Positions 23,563 to 29,379 of a stretch of 38,887 bases of DNA are shown piece after piece. The translations under genes and the position numbers were made by a program. The notes under the pieces were generated by a model. That model made no database searches and had not been told where the DNA came from. It was given only the letters and a program-made list of their open reading frames with translations. Position 1 is the first letter of the stretch. Each line of letters opens with the position of its first letter. The stretch lies in IMG/VR virus record IMGVR_UViG_3300035698_012682, positions 1 to 38,887 of that record; one strand, written 5' to 3'. Source of the stretch: a virus.

Positions 23563-23591
23563 ACACCATACCAATAGTTAAACACATCTAG

Positions 23592-23599
23592 TTTATAAA
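23592..23599 (-). promoter_or_regulatory. TATA box for the leftward operon
   Basis: TTTATAAA on the - strand, centred about 34 bases upstream of the TTG start at 23562, so the predicted start of transcription leaves only a few leader bases. A second TATA-like run (TTATATAC on the - strand, 23613-23620) lies just upstream. It faces away from the rightward TATA box at 23646. Confidence 0.5.
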
Positions 23600-23645
23600 C
23601 ATTATTGTTATAGAGTATATAATTACCACCTAATGTTGGGGAAGA

Positions 23646-23653
23646 TTTATATA
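23646..23653 (+). promoter_or_regulatory. TATA box for the two-gene rightward island
   Basis: TTTATATA followed about 30 bases later by GAGGAG (23683-23688) and the ATG at 23700. Spacing fits an archaeal promoter with a short leader. The 125-base gap to the leftward operon is thus a divergent promoter region, a typical site for a regulatory switch. Confidence 0.5.
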
Positions 23654-23699
23654 CGTGTTGGTTTTGTATTATTACATTAATTGAGGAGATGATGAAAAG

Positions 23700-23864
23700 A
23701 TGACAGAAATAAACATAAATTATAATGACCAATTAAAGGTCAGAGCTGGTTCTCTAACAACAAAAATACCTTTGAACGAAGTCCTTTTTCACAAATTTAA
23801 AAGCGACATGAAAGTTAAAGTTAATCTGACAATTATAGTTAATGATCTAAAAGAAGAAGAATAA
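23700..23864 (+). CDS. Small unknown protein of the rightward island, 54 aa
   Basis: Good ribosome-binding site (GAGGAGATGATG). Mostly beta then helical, ending N-D-L-K-E-E-E. It starts M-T-E-I-N-I-N-Y-N-D. It is small enough to be a DNA-binding regulator, and its position at a divergent promoter makes that plausible, but no fold is recognised. Confidence 0.65.
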   Translation: MTEININYNDQLKVRAGSLTTKIPLNEVLFHKFKSDMKVKVNLTIIVNDLKEEE

Positions 23865-23873
23865 AGGTAAAGA

Positions 23874-24245
23874 ATGTTTGAAGAATTTAGACAATCTAAC
23901 CTTTATAGGATTCAATGGGATGAAGTAGTTTTTCCTGAAACATACGAAGTAGTTATAACAAATTGGAGCTCATCAAAAATAACTAAACATTCTAATTGGT
24001 ATTATATCGAAACAACATGCCTTGCAGTGAACAATATAAACGCCTTATCAGTCAAAAAAGGTGATTGGTTCAGGCTACAAATAAGTAGCAATACATTAGG
24101 TTACAAACTCGATAGACACATTCAATTTCTAAATTGTGAAACAAAGGAAGTGTATTTAAGATTCACAAGATCGGGAAAAGGAAAAGTGCGAATTGATGAA
24201 TGCAAACTTTACACTGAATACAAAAAAGAAAATAAAATAAAATAA
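23874..24245 (+). CDS. Unknown protein of the rightward island, 123 aa
   Basis: Beta-rich protein with many Trp/Tyr (W-D-E-V-V-F...N-W-Y-Y-I-E-T-T), ending in a basic tail (K-K-E-N-K-I-K). The strand pattern is compatible with a beta-sandwich. Its stop is four bases from the convergent 68-aa gene. No family is recognised. Confidence 0.65.
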   Translation: MFEEFRQSNLYRIQWDEVVFPETYEVVITNWSSSKITKHSNWYYIETTCLAVNNINALSVKKGDWFRLQISSNTLGYKLDRHIQFLNCETKEVYLRFTRSGKGKVRIDECKLYTEYKKENKIK

Positions 24246-24248
24246 AAA

Positions 24249-24455
24249 CTAATTCTTAATAGCAAAATCGCCTTTAACAGTAAGATAAACTCTCTCATCA
24301 TCATCAAAAATTCTCTCTTGATTTTCCAGAAAAGAATCAATCCACTGCATGACAAAATCTCTCGGAATATTATCGTATTCTAATTGTTTAACATAGTCGT
24401 TAAAGATGTTCTCTGACTGTGCTTCCTCAATTTCTAACATCATGTTTCCATTCAT
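24249..24455 (-). CDS. Unknown acidic protein, 68 aa
   Basis: Acidic, mostly helical (E-I-E-E-A-Q-S-E-N-I-F-N-D-Y), with GGGTGA before the start. Last gene of the leftward unit that starts at 27.64 kb, convergent with the rightward island. No family is recognised. Confidence 0.6.
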   Translation of the reverse strand: MNGNMMLEIEEAQSENIFNDYVKQLEYDNIPRDFVMQWIDSFLENQERIFDDDERVYLTVKGDFAIKN

Positions 24456-24656
24456 TTATTCACCCTGTAGTTTTTCAATTTCTAATTCTGCAAAACTATT
24501 ATGCTTCCAAAAACAAGCACGAATAGTTGTTAAATCTTCATAACAATCAATACTAAAATAATTTATTAAGCGTTCAATAGCTTCAGTTTTAGTATTAAAT
24601 ATTTCACCCTCTCCAACGTATTCACCTAATTGATAATCATATATTTTACATTTCAT
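24456..24656 (-). CDS. Unknown protein, 66 aa
   Basis: The ATG at 24656 has GGAGAGG upstream. A TTG at 24671 lies inside that site. Begins M-K-C-K-I-Y-D-Y-Q-L-G-E-Y-V-G-E-G. A near-copy of this start (M-K-Y-K-I-F-D-Y-E-L) is found in a 15-codon ORF at 24987-25034. The start overlaps the zinc-ribbon gene upstream by 11 bases. Confidence 0.65.
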   Translation of the reverse strand: MKCKIYDYQLGEYVGEGEIFNTKTEAIERLINYFSIDCYEDLTTIRACFWKHNSFAELEIEKLQGE

Positions 24657-24789
24657 TTTCAACCTCTCCAAAATCTATTTTATAATCGCAAGACTCACAA
24701 TAAAAAAACTTAATGATCTCAGTTCCGAACTGATGAGAAAAACTATCGTCTTGAAGTATTAATTTTTTATCAATGCAATTAGGACACAT
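24646..24789 (-). CDS. Small zinc-ribbon protein, 47 aa
   Basis: C-P-N-C (about residue 2) and C-E-S-C (about residue 31) with a hydrophobic-acidic tail. Start and upstream stop overlap as TGATG. This is one of several zinc ribbons in the accessory operons. Confidence 0.68.
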   Translation of the reverse strand: MCPNCIDKKLILQDDSFSHQFGTEIIKFFYCESCDYKIDFGEVENEM

Positions 24790-24986
24790 CACTTTAACAA
24801 CCCCTTTAATGCTTCAATTGTTTTAAGCTCCGCACGAAAATCTATGATCTCCCCACTCAACAAAGTGTGTTTTATTTTTAGTTCTTCAATCTCTTTTAAT
24901 GCAACCTTTTCAAGTTTAATAAGTTGAGATTTAGAAGGGAGAAAATCCCCCAACTCTTGCTTATAATCTTCGTATGATTTAGTCAT
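24789..24986 (-). CDS. Coiled-coil protein, 65 aa
   Basis: Lys/Glu/Leu-rich with clear heptads (L-I-K-L-E-K-V-A-L-K-E-I-E-E-L-K). GGAGAG lies upstream of the start, inside the end of the 15-codon remnant. No function is recognised. Confidence 0.6.
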   Translation of the reverse strand: MTKSYEDYKQELGDFLPSKSQLIKLEKVALKEIEELKIKHTLLSGEIIDFRAELKTIEALKGLLK

Positions 24987-25034
24987 TCAAAACACTCTCC
25001 GTTTTAATTCGTAATCAAATATTTTATATTTCAT
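24987..25034 (-). pseudogene. 15-codon remnant of a duplicated gene
   Basis: Encodes M-K-Y-K-I-F-D-Y-E-L followed by K-R-R-V-F and a stop. The first ten residues match the start of the 66-aa protein at 24656 (M-K-C-K-I-Y-D-Y-Q-L) at seven positions. It is probably a truncated copy left after duplication and deletion. The stop abuts the next gene's start (TGAATG). Confidence 0.5.
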
Positions 25035-25035
25035 C

Positions 25036-25155
25036 TTAATACCTCGTAGTTAGAGCATTATTTAAGCCCGTTAAAATATCTTCTGCTCTTTGTAGTTCGT
25101 CTTTTTCTAAGTGGTTGCCGTTCATTAACTGTTTAATTATGTCTAAATCTTCCAT
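25036..25155 (-). CDS. Small acidic protein, 39 aa
   Basis: Strong ribosome-binding site (GGAGGTG) that lies in the end of the upstream gene. Helical acidic peptide (E-D-L-D-I-I-K-Q-L-M-N-G). The quality of the start supports a real gene. Function unknown. Confidence 0.6.
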   Translation of the reverse strand: MEDLDIIKQLMNGNHLEKDELQRAEDILTGLNNALTTRY

Positions 25156-25156
25156 T

Positions 25157-25795
25157 TTATTGCACCTCCAAAAGTTCAAGAATTAAATTATTTTCTTCTT
25201 CAGTCATAGCGTAATGTTTAACACTGCCACCATAAAACTTTGTTGTAGTCAAGCCTTTAAAAATAGGTCTGTCTATCATTATGTCTGCATGTCTTTGATT
25301 GTATTCTCTTGCATTATTAGTTTCGAAAACGTCTTTTATAGTTTCCTTAAAATATTTACCCTCAAACAAATTTAAAGGAACGTCCAACCAAATTGAAAAA
25401 TATTTTTCACTCCTTAAAGGCATTCTTTCAATGAAGAAAACTATTTTAAATTCCTGTTCTGAGTTGTAGCGGTCTGTTTTAGTTTCTAACATATACTTAC
25501 TTTTTAACTCTGTTTGATGGTCTTTTAAAACCTCTGTTGCAAGTATAGGTTTATATCCTGTGCAACCGCTTTTATTTTCATAAACTCGCATTGTCAAAGG
25601 ATTGAGAGCAGACAATATTTTATTTAATTCTGTTCTGTTTTTCGCCTTAAATGTAACTGTTGGGTTTTTATCTTTAGGGCTTATTATGTGTCTAACTTCC
25701 TCCCCTAAACCAAGAGCAACAAAGAAGTTTAAAACTTCCTCGGTGGCGTTTAGTTCTTCGATTTTTTCCTTTAATATTTCTTTTGTCTTAATCAT
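25157..25795 (-). CDS. Unknown protein, 212 aa
   Basis: Mixed alpha/beta. A Cys-containing S-G-C-T-G-Y-K-P turn near residue 76, and a region Y-F-S-I-W-L-D-V-P-L-N-L-F near 132. No motif of a known enzyme was found. It is preceded by the 182-aa gene, with which it may form a functional pair. Confidence 0.6.
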   Translation of the reverse strand: MIKTKEILKEKIEELNATEEVLNFFVALGLGEEVRHIISPKDKNPTVTFKAKNRTELNKILSALNPLTMRVYENKSGCTGYKPILATEVLKDHQTELKSKYMLETKTDRYNSEQEFKIVFFIERMPLRSEKYFSIWLDVPLNLFEGKYFKETIKDVFETNNAREYNQRHADIMIDRPIFKGLTTTKFYGGSVKHYAMTEEENNLILELLEVQ

Positions 25796-25796
25796 T

Positions 25797-26345
25797 TTAT
25801 ACTACCACCTCGTTTAAAATTTGGTTTGCTGTTTTAATTGGTTCGCCAACATCTAAAGATAAGTTTATTTCTATGAATTCTTTTTCTTTAAGATAATTAT
25901 TTATTTCTTTTATTGGTTGCAATTGTGTTTTAAGTGGTTCTGGTAGAATGTTTAAACTTGCTTGAATAAATGCTTTTTCTGCAAGTCTTAAAATAGGTCT
26001 ACTTTCACAGTCTGCGGTTAAGTTCCAAGGTTCTTTTTTTGAATGTTCATATTTATCATATGGTAAAATTAAACCTTTAGATTTTCGCTTTAAATGTGAT
26101 AGTTTGCAATATTTAATAAAATCTTTATCGCTCATGTTATAATCTAGTTTAGTATTTGTTATTCTTCGCCCTACATCTTGGCAAATCGAATCCCTACCAA
26201 ACTTAAAAATATTTTCGTTTAATACTTCTTGTTTACATTCACCATCTAAACTTATATTAGTTTCATTCATTGCCAAAGCGATTAAATAGTTTTCTCTCGC
26301 TTTAATGAATTGAGGTATATTTTCTTTAATTAATTTTGTTGTCAT
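25797..26345 (-). CDS. Unknown protein, 182 aa
   Basis: The ATG at 26345 is preferred. The TTG 15 bases earlier is weaker. Helical protein with K-L-S-H-L-K-R-K-S-K-G-L basic stretch near residue 83 and one E-S-R-P-I-L-R-L-A-E-K helix. May bind nucleic acid. No family is recognised. Upstream sequence to 26421 holds no further gene longer than about ten codons. Confidence 0.6.
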   Translation of the reverse strand: MTTKLIKENIPQFIKARENYLIALAMNETNISLDGECKQEVLNENIFKFGRDSICQDVGRRITNTKLDYNMSDKDFIKYCKLSHLKRKSKGLILPYDKYEHSKKEPWNLTADCESRPILRLAEKAFIQASLNILPEPLKTQLQPIKEINNYLKEKEFIEINLSLDVGEPIKTANQILNEVVV

Positions 26346-26420
26346 TTTTATCTTTTCCAAGTGTTTAAAGTCTCACTCATAGACTATTTTTATAATTGTA
26401 AATTCGCCTTTAAGGCAAAC

Positions 26421-26594
26421 TCAAATCTCGAAGTCTTTATACTTCTCAAGGAACTTAAAATATTCTTTGTTGTTAGGGTATGACTTACTACATTGTGGAC
26501 AAAATCCAAGCGGCAAAACTTCCCATACTTTGGAAGTGAAACGAGCCGAGCAAGTCAGACATTCAACAACCCAAAAAGATTTAAGATCAGTCAT
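26421..26594 (-). CDS. Zinc-ribbon protein, 57 aa
   Basis: C-L-T-C (about residue 12) and C-P-Q-C (about residue 32) form a zinc ribbon, with a helical lysine/aromatic C-terminus (Y-F-K-F-L-E-K-Y-K-D-F). It starts immediately after the preceding stop (TAAATG). Function unknown. Confidence 0.7.
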   Translation of the reverse strand: MTDLKSFWVVECLTCSARFTSKVWEVLPLGFCPQCSKSYPNNKEYFKFLEKYKDFEI

Positions 26595-26717
26595 TTAAAC
26601 ACCTTCAAATTTCGCCTTTAATAGAGATTTCCAAACTATGAAATCATCAGAGACTTTTTTATTTCCTTTCAGTTCTTTAATTAAATCTCTTGTCGTGTCG
26701 TCTATTTTAATCATCAT
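26595..26717 (-). CDS. Small protein, 40 aa
   Basis: Begins M-M-I-K-I-D-D-T-T-R-D-L-I-K-E-L. The initial beta strand followed by helices is like a ribbon-helix-helix DNA-binding monomer, but the protein is short. Part of the overlapping leftward chain. Confidence 0.55.
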   Translation of the reverse strand: MMIKIDDTTRDLIKELKGNKKVSDDFIVWKSLLKAKFEGV

Positions 26718-26718
26718 T

Positions 26719-26862
26719 TTAAATCATCTGCAAAAGTATAAATAACATAAAGCAACAAACGATCACAAGAACCGCACCACCAAACATTATTATTAAACTA
26801 ACACCCATTAAAGTTTTACCGTATGTTTCATTTTCTTTCATTTGTTTATGCATTGTTTTCAT
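26719..26862 (-). CDS. Small single-span membrane protein, 47 aa
   Basis: AGAGGT before the start. A charged N-terminus (K-Q-M-K-E-N-E) is followed by one long hydrophobic span (about 19-46) containing two Cys. It probably inserts with N-terminus inside. Function unknown. Confidence 0.65.
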   Translation of the reverse strand: MKTMHKQMKENETYGKTLMGVSLIIMFGGAVLVIVCCFMLFILLQMI

Positions 26863-26865
26863 TTT

Positions 26866-27024
26866 TTATACCTCTTTAAAAGTTATTTTAAAACTTTTAT
26901 TATCATTGCAAGATTTTATAATAGTAGAAAAATCATAGCTCTTGATTAATTGAATATATTCTATTACCATCTTGGTTTCTTGATATGTTAAAAAGTTTGT
27001 CGATATGAATTTATCTTCTTTCAT
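26866..27024 (-). CDS. Small protein, 52 aa
   Basis: Helical, with a basic C-terminus, starting M-K-E-D-K-F-I-S-T-N-F. The ATG overlaps the stop of the upstream 27-codon ORF. No family is recognised. Confidence 0.6.
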   Translation of the reverse strand: MKEDKFISTNFLTYQETKMVIEYIQLIKSYDFSTIIKSCNDNKSFKITFKEV

Positions 27025-27104
27025 TGTTTCACCACACCATCATATTTTAAATTGAATTGTTGCTCTTGTTCTTTCGTTATTTTAAAGTTTAATATTATCC
27101 TCAT
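27021..27104 (-). CDS. Very small protein, 27 aa
   Basis: GAGGGG before the start. It overlaps neighbours by ATGA on both sides. It begins M-R-I-I-L-N-F-K-I-T-K-E-Q. Accepted only because of the chain of overlaps. Confidence 0.45.
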   Translation of the reverse strand: MRIILNFKITKEQEQQFNLKYDGVVKQ

Positions 27105-27262
27105 TTGTTCAACCCCTCAATAAGACTTAAAGCAGACTTATAAGCTTCTTTTTGTCCTTCAAAATAGTTTTGTAAATCTACGTTCTTAATGAAATGCTTT
27201 TCTTTAGTTGTTGATTGTGTGATCCAGTGGTTTAATAGTTCAATAATGTTTTCTTGATTCAT
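27101..27262 (-). CDS. Small helical protein, 53 aa
   Basis: ATGA overlap with the neighbour on each side. Helical, with W-I-T-Q-S-T-T-K-E-K-H-F near residue 13. No function seen. Confidence 0.6.
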   Translation of the reverse strand: MNQENIIELLNHWITQSTTKEKHFIKNVDLQNYFEGQKEAYKSALSLIEGLNK

Positions 27263-27417
27263 TTTAATAATTCCTCCTGCATTAAATCTTTATAATATTT
27301 AACGTCTTCCAGTGTTTCATTTATATCTTCTTGCGAAGCCTTGCCAAGTTCCCCTTTAATGAATCTGTAACAAAGGTTTAATTTTTCGTTATAGCTGTTA
27401 TAATTGTTTAAATTCAT
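27259..27417 (-). CDS. Small acidic protein, 52 aa
   Basis: Asn-rich N-terminus (N-L-N-N-Y-N-S-Y-N-E) then an acidic helix. CAGGAGGAA lies near its own 3' end and serves the next gene. ATGA overlap follows. No function seen. Confidence 0.6.
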   Translation of the reverse strand: MNLNNYNSYNEKLNLCYRFIKGELGKASQEDINETLEDVKYYKDLMQEELLK

Positions 27418-27418
27418 T

Positions 27419-27526
27419 TTAACACCCTGATAGGTGGAATAAATTTCCGTCTTGGTATATTGCGTATTTTTGAGTTATTGGTTTATCACAAATGCAACAA
27501 ATCCCATTATTAGCTTTTATAATCAT
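27419..27526 (-). CDS. Minimal zinc-finger protein, 35 aa
   Basis: C-C-I-C-D-K-P-I, then D-G-N-L-F-H-L-S-G-C at the end: a CxxC...HxxxC treble-clef-like finger, of the kind seen in very small phage zinc proteins. ATGA overlap with the preceding gene. Confidence 0.68.
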   Translation of the reverse strand: MIIKANNGICCICDKPITQKYAIYQDGNLFHLSGC

Positions 27527-27642
27527 TTTAATAAAACCTCACTTCGTTCCCTAGATCTTGCAAGTTTTAAACTTACTAAATCAAAACCTTCTTTCTTTGT
27601 AATCATTCTTAAAAATAAACTTTTCTTTCCGTATGTAATCAT
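27523..27642 (-). CDS. Small basic protein, 39 aa (first gene of leftward unit)
   Basis: AGGTGA about 10 bases upstream. Basic, helical, containing L-K-L-A-R-S-R-E-R-S-E. It could be a DNA- or RNA-binding peptide. The TATA box at 27679-27686 precedes it. Confidence 0.6.
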   Translation of the reverse strand: MITYGKKSLFLRMITKKEGFDLVSLKLARSRERSEVLLK

Positions 27643-27678
27643 TTTCTTAATCACCTACTATACTTAAACTATATCTAC

Positions 27679-27686
27679 TATATAAA
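27679..27686 (-). promoter_or_regulatory. TATA box for the leftward early unit
   Basis: TTTATATA on the - strand, centred about 40 bases upstream of the start at 27642. This leaves a leader of about 15 bases that carries AGGTGA. It is the outward-facing promoter of the leftward gene chain. Confidence 0.6.
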
Positions 27687-27861
27687 CCTTTGGCGTGGGT
27701 GACCAGTGTGTCCAGTGCTCATGATCTTAAGGAGTGTGTGAGACACACATAAAGGGGTTGTGAGAGACTCTCTTGGGGGGGTAGGCTAGACACACACACC
27801 AAGAGATAAGATAAGATAGACTACTCTTAGTAAGTATAAGAGTAATAGTAAGTGCAAGAAC

Positions 27862-27888
27862 AAGTATAAGTATAAGTATAAGTATAAG
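27862..27888. repeat. AAGTAT tandem repeat (4.5 copies)
   Basis: Four perfect AAGTAT units plus AAG. More degenerate AAGTA/GTAA units precede it (27829-27861). Such iterons are possible binding sites for a replication protein. Confidence 0.85.
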
Positions 27889-27897
27889 GTCGCTAGC

Positions 27898-27925
27898 GGT
27901 TATTTCCTTAGGGTTATTTCCTTAG
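27898..27925. repeat. Two 14-bp tandem repeats GGTTATTTCCTTAG
   Basis: Two identical adjacent copies followed by GGT of a third. Immediately after the CGCTAGCG palindrome (27891-27898). Confidence 0.85.
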
Positions 27926-28193
27926 GGTGAGTTTAAGTTACTACTTAGTTATGGGAATGCACGCACACAAGCTGTATCATTGTTTAATTTATTTCAATAG
28001 TCTACAGTATATAGGTTTCCTAGTGCCTAACTAATTGAGAGGAACAAAACATAAATAATTGAATTGCCTAAAGAAACTAAGCAAAACCTAAAAGAAGCGG
28101 GGGGGAAGCAAAAAAAGAAAAAGAAAAAGAAGTAAGTGAGTGTCTCGCTAAATTTTTTCGCATTTTCATTCCAACCTCTTTTACAACCGACAA

Positions 28194-28202
28194 CTATATA
28201 AG
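28194..28202 (+). promoter_or_regulatory. TATA box for the rightward late operon
   Basis: CTATATAAG centred about 27 bases upstream of the ATG at 28225. In archaea transcription starts about 25-27 bases after the box, so the transcript would begin at or next to the ATG (leaderless). No ribosome-binding site precedes this ATG, which agrees. Confidence 0.65.
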
Positions 28203-28224
28203 TAACCTATGTTTGTAAAATAAC

Positions 28225-28482
28225 ATGTCAATCATAACAGGTTCAATTTCCTTGAATTCTCATTACCAGAAACTATTAAACGAATACATGAATGAAGTAA
28301 AACTCAAGACTATGTTGGGTAAGAAATACTCACAACGACAAATGTGCCAACTAATCATCATGGACTTTTTAGATGAAGTAAGCTCCAACAAAGAACTCTT
28401 GCAAGCAGAATTAGACAAAGAATTACTTGAAGACTCACTTAAACTCTTAAACTCCCAGTCTTCCATTAACACAGAAAAATGA
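28225..28482 (+). CDS. Small helical protein at the head of the late operon, 85 aa
   Basis: Mostly helical and acidic, with K-Y-S-Q-R-Q-M-C-Q-L-I-I-M-D-F-L-D-E-V near residue 34, which resembles a DNA-binding or oligomerisation helix. The first gene after the TATA box, apparently leaderless. It overlaps the small-terminase candidate (ATGA). Could be a regulator or part of the packaging complex. Confidence 0.6.
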   Translation: MSIITGSISLNSHYQKLLNEYMNEVKLKTMLGKKYSQRQMCQLIIMDFLDEVSSNKELLQAELDKELLEDSLKLLNSQSSINTEK

Positions 28483-29033
28483 CAAACGAAATTATCTTAA
28501 CAGAGAAAACAGGACAAGAACTAGCAATCACATCAGGCTACAAACTACCGAGAGGAGTATGGGCTAGCATAGAATCACTAAATCCAGAAGAACAAGAAAA
28601 ATACATTCTAGCATACCCCAGTCAAAACCCAAACCCATCATACCAAGAATGGGTGGAAGGAGTAACACAAACAATACTCTTCAAACACAAAAACGACAGC
28701 AAAGAACGAATGGGAAGAATACAAAAAGCATTGGACCAACACGAAACAAAACTAAAAAAGCTAGAAGCAAACCCAAGGACGGACCCTGAAGAACTCAAAA
28801 CAGCACGCAAAGAACTCAAAAGACTATCCAACATGGCAGGAACCTCACAAGATCACTGGAACGATACTTTGGACCGTTTAACTCGCAGCGTGCAAAAAAC
28901 CCTAGACAGAGAAAAACCAAAGACTGTAAACCTGAACCAAAACGTCCTATCAGTCAGTGACTTCCAAAACATGATACAAGGTATTGACGAAGATAAGATA
29001 GTTGATGCAGAATTCGAAGAGGTGGATTTGTAA
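28479..29033 (+). CDS. Putative small terminase subunit
   Basis: 184 residues. A region near 23-62 is helical with aromatics. A long coiled-coil follows (about 75-145: H-E-T-K-L-K-K-L-E, E-L-K-R-L), then an acidic C-terminus (D-E-D-K-I-V-D-A-E-F-E-E-V). This helix-rich layout with an acidic tail, three genes before the large terminase, matches small terminases that bind pac/cos DNA. No helix-turn-helix can be confirmed by eye. Confidence 0.5.
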   Translation: MTNEIILTEKTGQELAITSGYKLPRGVWASIESLNPEEQEKYILAYPSQNPNPSYQEWVEGVTQTILFKHKNDSKERMGRIQKALDQHETKLKKLEANPRTDPEELKTARKELKRLSNMAGTSQDHWNDTLDRLTRSVQKTLDREKPKTVNLNQNVLSVSDFQNMIQGIDEDKIVDAEFEEVDL

Positions 29034-29146
29034 TGCCAGCAGAATGTGATGTGTGTGGGGAAGAAGTAAGTTATTCAGAGAAAGTATTAACTCTAAGGAA
29101 TAATGCAGAAATTGTAGTATGTAAGAAATGTTGGAGAAAAGCTTAA
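29033..29146 (+). CDS. Small zinc-ribbon protein, 37 aa
   Basis: C-D-V-C-G (about residue 5) and C-K-K-C-W (about residue 30) form a zinc ribbon. TAATG overlaps both neighbours. Placed between the two terminase genes. Confidence 0.7.
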   Translation: MPAECDVCGEEVSYSEKVLTLRNNAEIVVCKKCWRKA

Positions 29147-29379
29147 TGACATTTAAGAAACTACATGAAGATATTGATTATAACGCACACAACATGGGTG
29201 AGATGGGGATATTCATAAGAACAGAATATGCTCACAATAAAATCAACGACTGTGAAAAAAAAGTAAAAGATGCATTAATGTTAGTATTATTTATTACAAT
29301 GATGGGAGAATCTTACCATGATGATACTTTAAGAGAAAAGTGTTATTGGCAATTAATTAATGAATTAGGGTTAGAATGA
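29146..29379 (+). CDS. Unknown protein, 77 aa
   Basis: ATG overlaps the zinc-ribbon stop (TAATG). The TTG 18 bases earlier is less likely. Helical, with H-N-M-G-E-M-G-I-F-I-R-T-E-Y near residue 15. Overlaps the large terminase start by ATGA. Function unknown. Confidence 0.6.
   Translation: MTFKKLHEDIDYNAHNMGEMGIFIRTEYAHNKINDCEKKVKDALMLVLFITMMGESYHDDTLREKCYWQLINELGLE

Larger units (their letters stand above)
27643..28224. other. Non-coding repeat-rich region, candidate replication origin
   Basis: About 580 bases between divergent gene blocks with no convincing gene. It contains, in order: GTGTGT-GAG-ACACAC (27734-27748), GAGAG-A-CTCTC (27762-27772), a GGGGGGG run, GATAA repeats, AAGTAT tandem repeats, CGCTAGCG, two 14-bp tandem repeats, and an almost pure purine tract (about 28089-28134) with a second G-run. 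Repeats, palindromes, AT-rich DNA and a switch of gene orientation are usual at replication origins. Confidence 0.6.

Noticed and set aside
26401-26420. Small palindrome GCCTTTAAGGC as terminator
   Set aside because: Stem is very short with almost no loop and no T-run on the coding strand.
27829-27925. CRISPR-like array
   Set aside because: Repeats are short tandem units without spacers.
27951-28034. 27-codon rightward ORF in the intergenic region
   Set aside because: No ribosome-binding site, no neighbours in phase, and it lies within repeat-rich DNA.
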